Source: Elusimicrobia bacterium CG1_02_56_21 | Lineage (GTDB): Bacteria; Elusimicrobiota; Elusimicrobia; Elusimicrobiales; UBA9959 | Reading direction: 5' to 3' | NCBI GenBank assembly: GCA_001871115.1 | Contig: MNUR01000065.1 | Location: 1 to 42,329, forward strand | Length of the DNA: 42,329 nt | Position numbers and translations under genes: made by a program | Shown: positions 17,026 through 25,568 of the stretch, in pieces | How positions within the stretch are numbered: the stretch's first letter is position 1 | How the letters are laid out: each line of letters opens with the position of its first letter | Notes under the pieces: generated by a model | The model's database searches: none | Told to the model about the DNA's origin: nothing | Seen by the model: only the letters and a program-made list of their open reading frames with translations

Positions 17026-18462
17026 ATGAAACTGATTTCAAAACTCTTTGCTTTTTTAATTATCTGTTCCGCCCTCAGCGCCAGCGCAGAAGAGCCGGCG
17101 GCCGTCTCTCCCAGCGCCCAGGCCTCGGAGATCTCCGCGCGGATGCAGGAAGACGTCTCCCGCCTGCTCGAACAGCTTGTTGGCCGGGGCCGCGCGCGCT
17201 CCTTCGTTACGGTTGAGGGGGAAATAGTTCTCAAGAGCAAAACAGAATCAGGAACTCCCCCGGAGGAAACCCTCACCCTCCCGGGTTACGCCTCCGTAAA
17301 CATCCTGGAAAAAACCGGGGAATACCTCAAGCAGCAGCGTGAAGAAAGCCAGCGCACCAGCGAATTCCGGATAAAGAAGCTCTCGGTTTCCCTGGTCTTC
17401 GACAAAGGGGTGGCCGAAGAAAGGGTAAACGCTATCAAGCTCATGATCTCCGATGTCCTGCGTCTCAGCGTCCAGCGCGGCGACAGCATAATAACCGCCA
17501 GGGCGGAAATGCTGCCCTGGTGGAAAAGAGTGCTGGAATCCCCTGAAATACGGCCCGCCCTGATAGCTTCGGCTTTCGGCGCCCTGGCCCTGGGAGTGCT
17601 TCTGATCTTCGGCTATATCCTTGTCTCCAAACTTCTTAACGGATTCGTGGATTATGCCCGGCTCAACGCAGCCTCGGCCTCCGGCCCCTCCGGCGGCAGC
17701 CTGCCGATGGCGGGTCCGGGCGGAGAAGCCGGCGAGGGAGAACTGGGCGATATTATAGACGTGGAGGCCCGCGCGGCTTCGGGCGGGGCAATGCTCACCG
17801 CCGGTTCGGCCTTTGAATTTATGGAAAAACTCCCGGCCGCGGAGGCCGCGGAACTGCTTTCAGATATCCCCGAGGAAGACGCGGCCATAATTATCGCCAA
17901 TCTCTCGGACCGCAAGCCTCATGTCTCGTCTAAAATACTCCTGGCTCTCTCACCCGGCAAAAAACAGGCCGTTTCAGCCCAGCTCCTGAGCCTGAAGCAG
18001 GCCGAACCCGAAAGAGTATACGAGATAGAGAACGACCTGCGCCTTAAGCTTGAAAAAAGCCTGAAAGGGGCGGAGAAGCTCGGCCGGCTGCTCTCGCTCG
18101 TTGACGAGGCTGAGCGCAGCGAAATAATGGACAATCTTACCCGCTCCAACCCGAAAGGTTCCGAGGAACTGCGCCGCAAGATGGTGACTTTCGACGACCT
18201 CTGCCGGCTCGAAGAGAAGAATCTGCGCCCGCTGGTAGTGTCGGTGCCCTATGTAGACTGGGCCGCCGCCCTTGCCGGCGCCGGGGAAACGCCCCTGGGC
18301 AATGTTACGCGCCTGATGCCGGAAGACATCCGGATAATAGTAAAAGATATGATGGCGAACCGCCCCGAAGAAGAAAAGGTAGTAGTAGCCAGGGCAAAGA
18401 TAATATCTGCGGCTATCGATCTCAATTCCCGCGGCAGGATAGTCATCAAGGAGGCCGCATGA
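17026..18462 (+). CDS. FliF-FliG fusion, non-flagellar rotor protein
   Basis: 478 aa. Residues 1-20 are a signal peptide or first membrane helix. Residues 25-170 resemble the periplasmic ring-building part of FliF (FVTVEGEIVLKSKTES, then KKLSVSLVFDKGVAEERVN and LSVQRGDSIITARAEM). A second helix follows at about 178-201 (ASAFGALALGVLLIFGYILV). After an acidic, glycine-rich linker (204-260), residues 261-478 align with FliG middle and C-terminal domains: LGRLLSLVDEAERSEIMDNL, RRKMVTFDDLCRLEEKNLRP, ALAGAGE, then VKDMMANRPEEE and SRGRIVI. The torque-helix region keeps KD and ANR. FliG's N-terminal FliF-binding domain is missing, as expected for a fusion. The EHPQ-type motif of FliG-M is not conserved. 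motA/motB-like genes lie 6 kb away. Confidence 0.85.
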   Translation: MKLISKLFAFLIICSALSASAEEPAAVSPSAQASEISARMQEDVSRLLEQLVGRGRARSFVTVEGEIVLKSKTESGTPPEETLTLPGYASVNILEKTGEYLKQQREESQRTSEFRIKKLSVSLVFDKGVAEERVNAIKLMISDVLRLSVQRGDSIITARAEMLPWWKRVLESPEIRPALIASAFGALALGVLLIFGYILVSKLLNGFVDYARLNAASASGPSGGSLPMAGPGGEAGEGELGDIIDVEARAASGGAMLTAGSAFEFMEKLPAAEAAELLSDIPEEDAAIIIANLSDRKPHVSSKILLALSPGKKQAVSAQLLSLKQAEPERVYEIENDLRLKLEKSLKGAEKLGRLLSLVDEAERSEIMDNLTRSNPKGSEELRRKMVTFDDLCRLEEKNLRPLVVSVPYVDWAAALAGAGETPLGNVTRLMPEDIRIIVKDMMANRPEEEKVVVARAKIISAAIDLNSRGRIVIKEAA

Positions 18463-20432
18463 ACCGGCCCTCAGACGCCCTCAACTCCGAGATGGACTAT
18501 CTCTGGCGCGCGATGGGCGAAGCCCAGGACGCTTCGGCCCGCTCGGAAGCGGAAAGAGCGGACGCCAGGCTGGGCCTGCAGGCCACCGCGGAAAAAGCGC
18601 AGCGGCTTGAGCGTCAGCTTGAAGAAAGCCTGGCCAGGGAGCTCGACCTTAAGAAAGAAGCCGAAAGCCTCCGGGCCTCGGTCAAAGCTGATTCTGAAAC
18701 CCTGGCCCGGGCCGCCGGCCAGGCGCGTGAAATTTCGGAACTTAAAGCGGACCTTACAAAAAAAGAAACGCGCAGCGCGCTGCTGGACGCGGACCTGGCG
18801 GCCCTGAAGGCGGAAACCTCCAGCCTTAAGGAAGCGCTGGACGCCCGGAACGCCGCTATAGAGGGTTTCAAGGAAAAGATCTCCGGCCTGATGTCGCTCC
18901 CTGAGCTGGCCAGGGCCCTTAAGGAAGACTACAAGATTTCAGGAAAGCAGAAATCAGTATACGAGCATCTGATCACGCGGGTAGAAGCGGGCAAGTCCGC
19001 GGCCGAAGCCGCGGCGGGAGAGCTGGCGGCGGCGGCAGAGCGTGAGAAAGGCTTCAGGCTATCCCTGGACGCCTCGGAAAAAGAGCTTTCGTCCCTGCGC
19101 GCTGAACTTACCCGCAAGCGCCGGGAATTTGCCGCTATGGAAACTGCCCTTACGGAGGCTTTCTCCAAAGAAAAGATTTCAGCCGCTGAAAAAGCGGAGC
19201 TCGAAGGCCGCGCAAAAGCGCTTAAAGCCGCCCTGGGTGAAAAGGAAACCGGTCTTGAAGCCGCCGTTTCAGACTGTAGGGCGCTCCGCGGAGAGCTGGA
19301 CGCTTCCAAATTCGAAGCCGAGCGGCTCCGGCAGGCGGCCGATGAGCAGGCCCTTAAAACCCAGGAGCAGCGCTCAAACTTCACGGGAGCAGTGGCGCAG
19401 GTCTTTGAACTTCAGAAACGCGCAGCCGCTCTTAAAAGCGCCCTGGGCAATGCCCAGGAGCAGAACGCCGCCCTTACTGGGGAGCTGAAACAGCGCGCAA
19501 CGGACCTGGAAACCGTCAACGGCCTGTTGCGGGACGCCAAAAACGGACTTGGCCAGGAAAAAGAAACCGCCCGCCGGGCCGGTTTAAAAATAAAGTCCCT
19601 GGAAGGGGAAATAGACGCTCTTAAAACCAAGATCTCCGCGTCAGCCGATTATGCGGCCCGCGTGCTTAAGGCGGTAGAGGACCGCGACCTGCAGATCGGC
19701 AAGCTGAGAACAGACCTTAAAAAGATAGAAGAGCTGGAGCTAGAGAACGAGGACCTGAAAAGGAAGAACATAAGATTTTCCGGCTTTCTCAAAAGAGAAC
19801 AGACCGATTTCAACGGGCGCATGATCAGCTCTCTTGAACGGGCTACGAAGGACCTGAAGACCTTCAACCTGCGCATACCGGCGGCCGAGCGCAAAAGCCT
19901 CGAGCCCGCGATGAAGAACCTCCTGGCTTCGGTTAATTTGCTGAAAGGCTGGCAGGAGTACCTTGACCCTGAAACGCCCGAGCTGGAAGATACGGAACTG
20001 GCAGGCTTCGTTTCCGGCGAGGCAGGGAAATGGGAAAGAGCGTTCAAGCAGCGCAAGATCTCGATCTCAGCCGCCGTGCTTAATCCGCGCCTGCGCGCTC
20101 CCCTGTCACCAGAGAGGATGAAAATGCTGTTCTACCACCTTATAAAGAACGCCTATGAGCGCCTGCAGCAGGGCGGGAGCCTCCGGGTAACCCTGAAAAG
20201 TACCGAGGACGGACGCTACGCCTCGCTCCGCTTCGAAGACAGCGGCCCCGGGTTCCCCCGGGAAGCGCTCTCAAAACTTTACGCCCCGTTCAATACCACT
20301 GAAAAAGGGCACGCCGGCATAGGGCTGGCGGTAGCCAACCGTATAGCCGAAAAACACGGCGGCACGCTGGAAGTGTCCAACAAGAAAGAACGGGGCGCTA
20401 TAGTGGAAGTATTCCTACCTCTGGCGGGATAA
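18459..20432 (+). CDS. Coiled-coil protein with GHKL/histidine-kinase ATPase domain
   Basis: 657 aa, soluble. Residues about 15-450 form one long Ala/Glu/Lys-rich coiled coil. Residues 450-530 form a helical segment in the place of a DHp domain (RMISSLERATKDLKTFN) but without the H-E-x-R/N-P box. Residues 535-657 form the ATP-binding domain: N box HLIKNAYE (Asn564), G1 EDSGPGFP, F box LYAPFNTTEKG and G2 GIGLAVANRI. It could be a kinase acting on an unusual residue, an ATP-binding scaffold, or a partner that lends or takes a phosphoryl group. Its ATG overlaps the FliF-FliG stop (ATGA) behind AAGGAGG, so the two are translationally coupled, which implies a joint function. Confidence 0.85.
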   Translation: MNRPSDALNSEMDYLWRAMGEAQDASARSEAERADARLGLQATAEKAQRLERQLEESLARELDLKKEAESLRASVKADSETLARAAGQAREISELKADLTKKETRSALLDADLAALKAETSSLKEALDARNAAIEGFKEKISGLMSLPELARALKEDYKISGKQKSVYEHLITRVEAGKSAAEAAAGELAAAAEREKGFRLSLDASEKELSSLRAELTRKRREFAAMETALTEAFSKEKISAAEKAELEGRAKALKAALGEKETGLEAAVSDCRALRGELDASKFEAERLRQAADEQALKTQEQRSNFTGAVAQVFELQKRAAALKSALGNAQEQNAALTGELKQRATDLETVNGLLRDAKNGLGQEKETARRAGLKIKSLEGEIDALKTKISASADYAARVLKAVEDRDLQIGKLRTDLKKIEELELENEDLKRKNIRFSGFLKREQTDFNGRMISSLERATKDLKTFNLRIPAAERKSLEPAMKNLLASVNLLKGWQEYLDPETPELEDTELAGFVSGEAGKWERAFKQRKISISAAVLNPRLRAPLSPERMKMLFYHLIKNAYERLQQGGSLRVTLKSTEDGRYASLRFEDSGPGFPREALSKLYAPFNTTEKGHAGIGLAVANRIAEKHGGTLEVSNKKERGAIVEVFLPLAG

Positions 20433-20529
20433 AGAAATCGAAAACCGGGGATCGGGGGGCGGGAGTCACTAAGCCGGACTCCACCTTTCTCCGATTCCTG
20501 ATTCTTGATTTTAAATTCCGGATTCCCGG
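20433..20529. other. Convergent intergenic stretch
   Basis: 97 bp between two converging operons. It holds a small hairpin (GGAGTC with GACTCC, about 20462-20482) and short ATTC/GATTC-rich near-repeats (ATTCCTGATTCTTGATT, then ATTCCGGATTCC). No gene and no classical T-tailed terminator are seen. Confidence 0.5.
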
Positions 20530-21207
20530 CTACATTTTAAAAATATATCCCAGGCCGAAGACCGTCCTGAGCTTAGAACCGAATTTTCCCAGGCGGGCGC
20601 GGAGCTTTTCTATGCGTTTATCCACGGCCCGCGGCCCGGCTTCCAGGCCGTCGCGCCAGACCTGCTCAAGCAGCACCGTACGCGCCACTACCCTGCCCTG
20701 GTTTTTGAGAAAATAAAGAAGAATATCGAATTCCAGCGCGGTAAGTTTTAGCCGCTCCCTGCCGAGCGTAGCCGTTCTGGCTTCGGGGGAGATCCTGAGG
20801 GCCCCGAAACAATACTCGGCCGGCTTTTGCGCCGGAGGAGATACTACGGCTGTCCTTGCAAGCAGATTGAGGAGCCGGGCCCGGAGCAGGCCGGCCTCAG
20901 GCGGGAAGGAAAAATATTCGTCGGCGCCGTTCTCCAGGGACAGCGCGGCCGCGGCGGGGGAATAGGGCCCGGCGCCGGTCAGCACGATCAGCAGGGCGGC
21001 AGTCTTTTTATCGCCGCGCAGTACCGAAATAAGGTCGCGGCCGCTCATATCAGGAAGAGTGGAATCGATCACCAGCAGTCCCCGGGGCGGGGATTTGAGA
21101 ACAGAGGCGGCCGTGGGAAAGAACCCGAGCCTGAAACCCTTGAGCGCACTTCTTAAAAAACTCCGCGCGGAGGGATCGGAGGTAACGCAGGAAACGGCGG
21201 GCTTCAT
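20530..21207 (-). CDS. OmpR-type response regulator with degenerate receiver
   Basis: 225 aa. N-terminal receiver (1-118) keeps the phospho-acceptor Asp48 in LLVIDSTLPDMSG but has only one acidic residue in the first pocket (TSDPSAR instead of DD), and the conserved Lys of the KP motif is replaced (DEYFSFPPE). The C-terminal winged helix (about 130-225) is typical: LKLTALEFDILLYFLKNQGR, then DKRIEKLRARLGK and VFGLGYIFKM. It is likely a DNA-binding regulator that may work without normal phosphorylation. Last gene of the motA operon; its ATG overlaps the preceding stop (ATGA). Confidence 0.88.
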   Translation of the reverse strand: MKPAVSCVTSDPSARSFLRSALKGFRLGFFPTAASVLKSPPRGLLVIDSTLPDMSGRDLISVLRGDKKTAALLIVLTGAGPYSPAAAALSLENGADEYFSFPPEAGLLRARLLNLLARTAVVSPPAQKPAEYCFGALRISPEARTATLGRERLKLTALEFDILLYFLKNQGRVVARTVLLEQVWRDGLEAGPRAVDKRIEKLRARLGKFGSKLRTVFGLGYIFKM

Positions 21208-21581
21208 GGGAGGAGAACCGCGGCCTTTATCCGGGCCAGGAGGTCATCCGGATCGAACGGCTTTAGCACATAGCCGGCAGCGCCGAGTTTCAGCCCTTCG
21301 CTTACCATGTCCAGCTCGGAACGCACGGTAAAGAAAATTATAGGAGTCCTGGCCAGGGCCGGGACCTTGCGCATGCGGCGCGCGGCTTCAAAGCCGCTCA
21401 TATCCGGCAGCCCCACGTCCAGCAGTATCATGGAGGGATTCTCTTTTTCGGCCTGCTTTATGCCCTCGGAGGCGTCAGGGGCCGTGAGCACGGAACATCC
21501 CGCCTTGGCCGCTATCCGCGCCGCGATGGCGAGATAATCAGGCTCGTCGTCCACTACCAGGACTTTAGGTCTTCTGGTCAT
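21204..21581 (-). CDS. Single-domain response regulator (receiver)
   Basis: 125 aa from the ATG at 21581, which overlaps the stop of the upstream receiver gene (ATGA); an in-frame ATG at 21662 would add 27 residues inside that gene and is unlikely. Complete CheY-like receiver: VVDDEPDYL with the acidic pair, Asp55 in MILLDVGLPDMSG, Thr in FFTVRSE, and Lys in YVLKPFDPDD. No output domain, so it acts through protein contacts. In flagellated bacteria such receivers bind the switch, so FliF-FliG is a natural candidate partner here (inference). Confidence 0.88.
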   Translation of the reverse strand: MTRRPKVLVVDDEPDYLAIAARIAAKAGCSVLTAPDASEGIKQAEKENPSMILLDVGLPDMSGFEAARRMRKVPALARTPIIFFTVRSELDMVSEGLKLGAAGYVLKPFDPDDLLARIKAAVLLP

Positions 21582-21958
21582 CGGGGTTTTAAGGGGGCCA
21601 GCTCTTCCACTTTTCTCTGCAGGTAGGAAAGCTCCACGGTCTTGCTCATGAATTCCCGGCAATTGGATTCCTGCCTGAAGAGCTCGCTCATATTCTTGTC
21701 AAAGAAACTGCCGGTAATGACCAGCACCGGGATGCCGCGGGTATCGTCGTCCGTCTGCAGGTTGCGCAAAACCTCTATCCCGCCGATGTCCGGCATCATA
21801 ACGTCGCACAATATAATATCGGGGCGTATAGCCCTGGCCTTCAGCAGCCCTTCCCGGCCGTTTCCGGCTATCTCGACGGTGTAGCCGAGATCGGTAAAAT
21901 AATCCGAGACCATAGTGCGGAATTCAACATTATCGTCGACGATCAGCATCAGGTTCAT
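21578..21958 (-). CDS. Single-domain response regulator (receiver)
   Basis: 126 aa. LIVDDNVEFR with acidic pair, Asp52 in IILCDVMMPDIGG, Thr in VLVITGSF, Lys in EFMSKTVELSYL. No output domain. Shine-Dalgarno GGAGC precedes the ATG. It lies 45 bp after the histidine kinase gene and overlaps the next receiver, so a phosphorelay from the kinase through one or both receivers is plausible. The alpha-4/5 region is a little longer than in CheY. Confidence 0.88.
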   Translation of the reverse strand: MNLMLIVDDNVEFRTMVSDYFTDLGYTVEIAGNGREGLLKARAIRPDIILCDVMMPDIGGIEVLRNLQTDDDTRGIPVLVITGSFFDKNMSELFRQESNCREFMSKTVELSYLQRKVEELAPLKPR

Positions 21959-22003
21959 AAGCAGCTCCGTAGGTTAATTTAACTAATCCAGGCCCGCGCC
22001 CTG

Positions 22004-24139
22004 TTAAGCGGCCGGGGGCGGAGGGGGAGGAACAGCCGCCCCTGCCGGCCCTGCCATGGACCTGGAGACGGTAAAGATGAACTTGCTTCCTTTGCCCTCT
22101 TCGGACTCTACCCAGATCCTGCCCTTATGCAGCTCCACCGTCATCTTGCACATGGCCAGGCCCAGGCCGAAACCCATGCTCTTGTGCTCTTCCATCTGGG
22201 CATATTTTTCGAAGATTTCTTTGCGCTTGTTCTCGGGAATGCCGGGCCCGGTGTCCTCCACGGCGAAGAAGACCTCGTCGGCGGTTTCCCAGGCGGAGAG
22301 GGTTATGCTCCCGCCGCCGGGGGTGAACTTGAGAGAATTGCCCATTAAATTGGTGATGACGCGCTCCAGCAGCCCCGGGTCCGCCGTAAGCTGCATCTTC
22401 CCGGCCGGGGCCTCCACCGAGAGCTTTATGTTCTTCGGGCCGGCCACCGGCTCGTGGTTTTCCTTGACGCGGGTGATTATAGCCGCCGGGTCCACGGTAT
22501 CGAGCTGCAGCGCCATGTTTCCGCGCTCGAGCTTTGTGGTATTCAATATATCGTCTATCATTCCGCGCAGCCTGCGCGAGGAATAAAGCATGCTCTGAAG
22601 ATATTTGTCCGTGGAAGGGGAGGCCGGGATCTTCTTCATCAGCAGTTCGGTATAGCCCTGCAGAGTGGAGAGCGGAGCGCGCATGTCATGCGTTATCATG
22701 TGGAAGAAATCTTCCTTAGCTTTCTCTATCTCTTTTTCGCCCGTTATATCCCGGATTATTATGACGCGGCCGGGCCGCTTCAGGGTAGCCAGCAGGAACT
22801 GGTTTGAAATTACGCGAAAGCTCTTTATCACGGTAGCCGTCTCCGTGGGGACGGGGGCGTCCACTTCTATGCGCAGGTACTTTTCTTTAAGCCCCATCAT
22901 TTCCGTAAGCGCCGTGAAGAAAGCTTCGTTCTTTACCGACCGCGGCACGGAAACCTCGGGCGAGATCTTGGGGATGCCCAGGAGCCGGAGCGCGGTATTA
23001 TTGGAATAGATAAGCGATCCCCGGTCGTCGACCAGGATAACTCCGTCCGAAATAGTGTCTATCAGCGCCTGGGCCTTCCCTTTTTCCTCTACTATCTGGT
23101 TAAGCTGGAAGGCGCGATAGGCCTGCAGCTCAAGCATAAGACGGTTGAGGACCCCGACCAGGACCTTGATCTCCGGCCAGCCTTCCGCGGGGATAACCTC
23201 GTCTAAGTGCTGGGTCCGCAGAAACCCTTTGACGCCGTTGACCATATTGTTTATAGGGGCGATAATGCGGTTTGAGATCAGGAAGACTACAACTATGGTT
23301 ATACCGAAGATAGCTACCGCGAGCAGAGAAAAAATCAGGATAGATTTGCGCTGTTTGCCGTAAAGCTCGTCCTCGGACTGGACCGAAACGGCCGCCCAGT
23401 CCAGTTTGTCTATGGCGGCGTAAGCTCCGGAGTAGTCTTCGCCCGCGAGAGAGAACTTGGCCACGGTACCGGTGCGGCCGCCGTTCCTGAAGATCTTATT
23501 AAGGTCCTCCGGGGAATAATCCAGGCTTTTTACTTTCTGGCAGGGCAGGAGGCGCCCCTGCTTGTCGGCGATGAACACCCGGCCGCTGGTTCCGGTCTCC
23601 TGGGAGTTTATCTTGCCCAGCAGTTTGTCCATTGCAAAATGGAAAACCACTACGCGTCCGTCCACCAGCGGGTAAGCCAGCGGGAAAAACGCCTGGCCCT
23701 TCACGCACAGCACGTCGCCAGCCGTGACTATGCCCGACTCTTTCGCCCTCGTAGTGAGCGCGACGGCGTAGGAAGCCAGGGATTTTTTCTCCCTGACCTT
23801 GTCGCTCTGGAGGAAGAACTGCTCTTTGCCGTCGGCCGCGAGCAGGCTGAGCGACATGATGTCGGAATTTATGCGGGCGGCCTGCTGGATAACCCTGGCT
23901 TCATCCAGTTTCCTGGCCTGGAGGGGGTTCTCGATCTCGTAAAGGAAAGCCAGGCTGCGGTTAGTGTTAATGAACCATTCATCCACGTTTACGGCGGAAA
24001 GCCGGGAGAGGCCTTTATGAAGGTCAAAATAACTGGTGACCGAGGAATTATACTGATAAATGTTCCAGCCCACTGAAAGCAGCAGCGGCAAAACCGCTAT
24101 GCCCAGCAGGATTAACAGGAACCTTGTAGTCAGCTTCAT
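22004..24139 (-). CDS. Sensor histidine kinase with extracytoplasmic, HAMP and PAS domains
   Basis: 711 aa. TM1 about 6-28, a large periplasmic sensor (30-270) of dCACHE type (VNVDEWFINTNRSLAFLYEI; later SGRVFIADKQGRLLP), TM2 about 275-297, HAMP (298-345), PAS (355-460: ALIDTISDGVILVDDRGSLI), HisKA with His484 in FFHMITHDMRAPL, and a full HATPase (LMGNSLKFTPGG, DTGPGIP, GFGLGLAMCKM). It ends in a run of prolines (MAGPAGAAVPPPPPPAA). It follows motB by 18 bp and precedes two receivers, so it probably senses an outside signal that controls the Mot/FliFG assembly or its genes. Confidence 0.93.
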   Translation of the reverse strand: MKLTTRFLLILLGIAVLPLLLSVGWNIYQYNSSVTSYFDLHKGLSRLSAVNVDEWFINTNRSLAFLYEIENPLQARKLDEARVIQQAARINSDIMSLSLLAADGKEQFFLQSDKVREKKSLASYAVALTTRAKESGIVTAGDVLCVKGQAFFPLAYPLVDGRVVVFHFAMDKLLGKINSQETGTSGRVFIADKQGRLLPCQKVKSLDYSPEDLNKIFRNGGRTGTVAKFSLAGEDYSGAYAAIDKLDWAAVSVQSEDELYGKQRKSILIFSLLAVAIFGITIVVVFLISNRIIAPINNMVNGVKGFLRTQHLDEVIPAEGWPEIKVLVGVLNRLMLELQAYRAFQLNQIVEEKGKAQALIDTISDGVILVDDRGSLIYSNNTALRLLGIPKISPEVSVPRSVKNEAFFTALTEMMGLKEKYLRIEVDAPVPTETATVIKSFRVISNQFLLATLKRPGRVIIIRDITGEKEIEKAKEDFFHMITHDMRAPLSTLQGYTELLMKKIPASPSTDKYLQSMLYSSRRLRGMIDDILNTTKLERGNMALQLDTVDPAAIITRVKENHEPVAGPKNIKLSVEAPAGKMQLTADPGLLERVITNLMGNSLKFTPGGGSITLSAWETADEVFFAVEDTGPGIPENKRKEIFEKYAQMEEHKSMGFGLGLAMCKMTVELHKGRIWVESEEGKGSKFIFTVSRSMAGPAGAAVPPPPPPAA

Positions 24140-24157
24140 AGTAATTGCGCGCTTTGG

Positions 24158-24784
24158 TCAGATCTCGTGCCTTATAATATTTATCTCTATCCGCCTGTTG
24201 GCGGAACGGCCCTGAGGCGTTTCGTTTGATTTTATCGGCTTGAACTCCCCGTAGCCAACCGCTGAAAGTTTCTCCGGCGCGACTCCTTCCCGCAGAAAAA
24301 ACTGGAGCACTGAAAAAGCCCGCGCCGAGGAAAGTTCCCAATTGGATTTAAAGCGCAGCGAACGCCCCAGCGGCCGGTTATCGGTATGGCCCTCTATCTG
24401 TATGGGGTTGGGCAGGTCCTTAAAAACCGCGGTAAGGCGGCGCAGATGGGTGTAGGAGGCGGGCTTAAGGATGTCGCTGCCGGGCGCGAAGAGTATGGGG
24501 TCCGAGAAATTAATACTTATTTTATTGGCCGAGATCTCCACCTGGGCTATCTGCTGTATGCCGTGTTTTGAGAAAAGGGTGCTGGCGACCTCGGTGTCCT
24601 TGCCGAAAGCCTCCTCTACCCCTTTCATGCTGAACTGGGAAGTTATATTTTTAGAACTGTAAAAGGCGAACATGATCAGGAAGAAGATCATGAGGTAGCT
24701 CATCATGTCGCCGTAGACGATAGCCCACAGCGCCCCGCGGTTGAGCTCGTTCTCCAGTTCGTCTTCGCGTTCGTAGTAGCGCAT
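24158..24784 (-). CDS. motB: MotB-like stator protein with OmpA domain
   Basis: 208 aa, shorter than flagellar MotB (about 300). A single membrane helix (about 19-42) carries ALWAIVYGDMMSYLMIFFLI, with Asp26 in the position of the proton-binding Asp of MotB (the YADF-type motif). A linker (45-95) leads to an OmpA-like peptidoglycan-binding domain (about 100-208): QIEGHTDNRPLG, NWELSSARAFSVLQFFL, GYGEFKPIKSN and NRRIEINI. The key residues for ion transfer and cell-wall anchoring are present. It starts 4 bp after motA stops. It could also belong to an ExbD/TolR-like stator, but the OmpA domain and the partner favour MotB. Confidence 0.9.
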   Translation of the reverse strand: MRYYEREDELENELNRGALWAIVYGDMMSYLMIFFLIMFAFYSSKNITSQFSMKGVEEAFGKDTEVASTLFSKHGIQQIAQVEISANKISINFSDPILFAPGSDILKPASYTHLRRLTAVFKDLPNPIQIEGHTDNRPLGRSLRFKSNWELSSARAFSVLQFFLREGVAPEKLSAVGYGEFKPIKSNETPQGRSANRRIEINIIRHEI

Positions 24785-24788
24785 AAGG

Positions 24789-25568
24789 CTAAGCTTTTCC
24801 GGGGACGCCCTTACCGACGCCGTCCATCGCCTGGTAGCCGCGGAGGTGCATCTCTATCAGGTGGGGGGTCTTGCCGGACATTATGTCTATCACGCCTTCC
24901 AGGATAAGCTGAAGCACAAGCGTTTCTTCCATGGCCCTCAGGCGGATCTTGTTGGCCACCGGCACGCAGAACATATTGGAGAAGCCGATCCCGAACAGGG
25001 CCGAGGTAATAGCCACGGCCATAGAGCGGCCTATCGCGGAAGGGTCGGAAATATTGCTAAGCGTCTGGATGATGCCGAACAGCGTACCGATAAGCCCGAA
25101 CATGGGGGACAGCACGCCCATGGTGCGGAATAAATTGGAATCCTCGCTGACATCCAGGCGGCGCAGGCGTATCTCTTCCTCCAGTATCCCGCGCGTCTCG
25201 CGCGACTCGGCGCTTATCATGGCCACGCTTACCGCGCGCTTGAGGAAGCCGCCGGCGAAGGCCGGGTCAGCGTTCGTAAGCGCCATGATCCCGCCCTGTT
25301 TCTGCGCGGTCTCGGCCATCCCCACCATCATGCGCACCGCAACGTCCATAGGGGGGGTCTTAGGGGCGGAGAAAATATCGCCCAGGGTCTTTATGCCCGC
25401 GGTAAAGCGCTTAAAGGAGGTATTGATGATGGTGGAGGCAAGGGTACCTCCGAGCACTATCACGATGCCGTGCGAGTTCATAATATTGTCGGCTACGCCG
25501 GTGGAAAAGGCGCCCCAGGTCACTACGGCCGCGCCCATCACAAAACCGATTATTGTCATTAAATCCAT
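24789..25568 (-). CDS. motA: MotA-like stator ion-channel protein
   Basis: 259 aa, normal MotA/PomA length. Four membrane helices: about 2-22, 33-52, 149-170 and 183-206. LSPMFGLIGTLFGIIQTL holds Pro155 in the position of the conserved channel proline. The cytoplasmic loop has a charged stretch (ESRETRGILEEEIRLRRLDV, 121-140) like the one that touches FliG in flagellar motors. A second conserved region is ALFGIGFSNMFCVPVANKIR. First gene of the six-gene operon; the ATG follows TGGAGAA. No flagellar structural genes are visible in the window. Confidence 0.92.
   Translation of the reverse strand: MDLMTIIGFVMGAAVVTWGAFSTGVADNIMNSHGIVIVLGGTLASTIINTSFKRFTAGIKTLGDIFSAPKTPPMDVAVRMMVGMAETAQKQGGIMALTNADPAFAGGFLKRAVSVAMISAESRETRGILEEEIRLRRLDVSEDSNLFRTMGVLSPMFGLIGTLFGIIQTLSNISDPSAIGRSMAVAITSALFGIGFSNMFCVPVANKIRLRAMEETLVLQLILEGVIDIMSGKTPHLIEMHLRGYQAMDGVGKGVPGKA

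Noticed and set aside
17026..25568. Zorya-type anti-phage defence (ZorAB are also MotAB-like)
   Set aside because: MotA lacks the long cytoplasmic tail typical of ZorA, and no ZorC/D/E-type helicase or nuclease is near; the FliG-like partner points to a motor instead.
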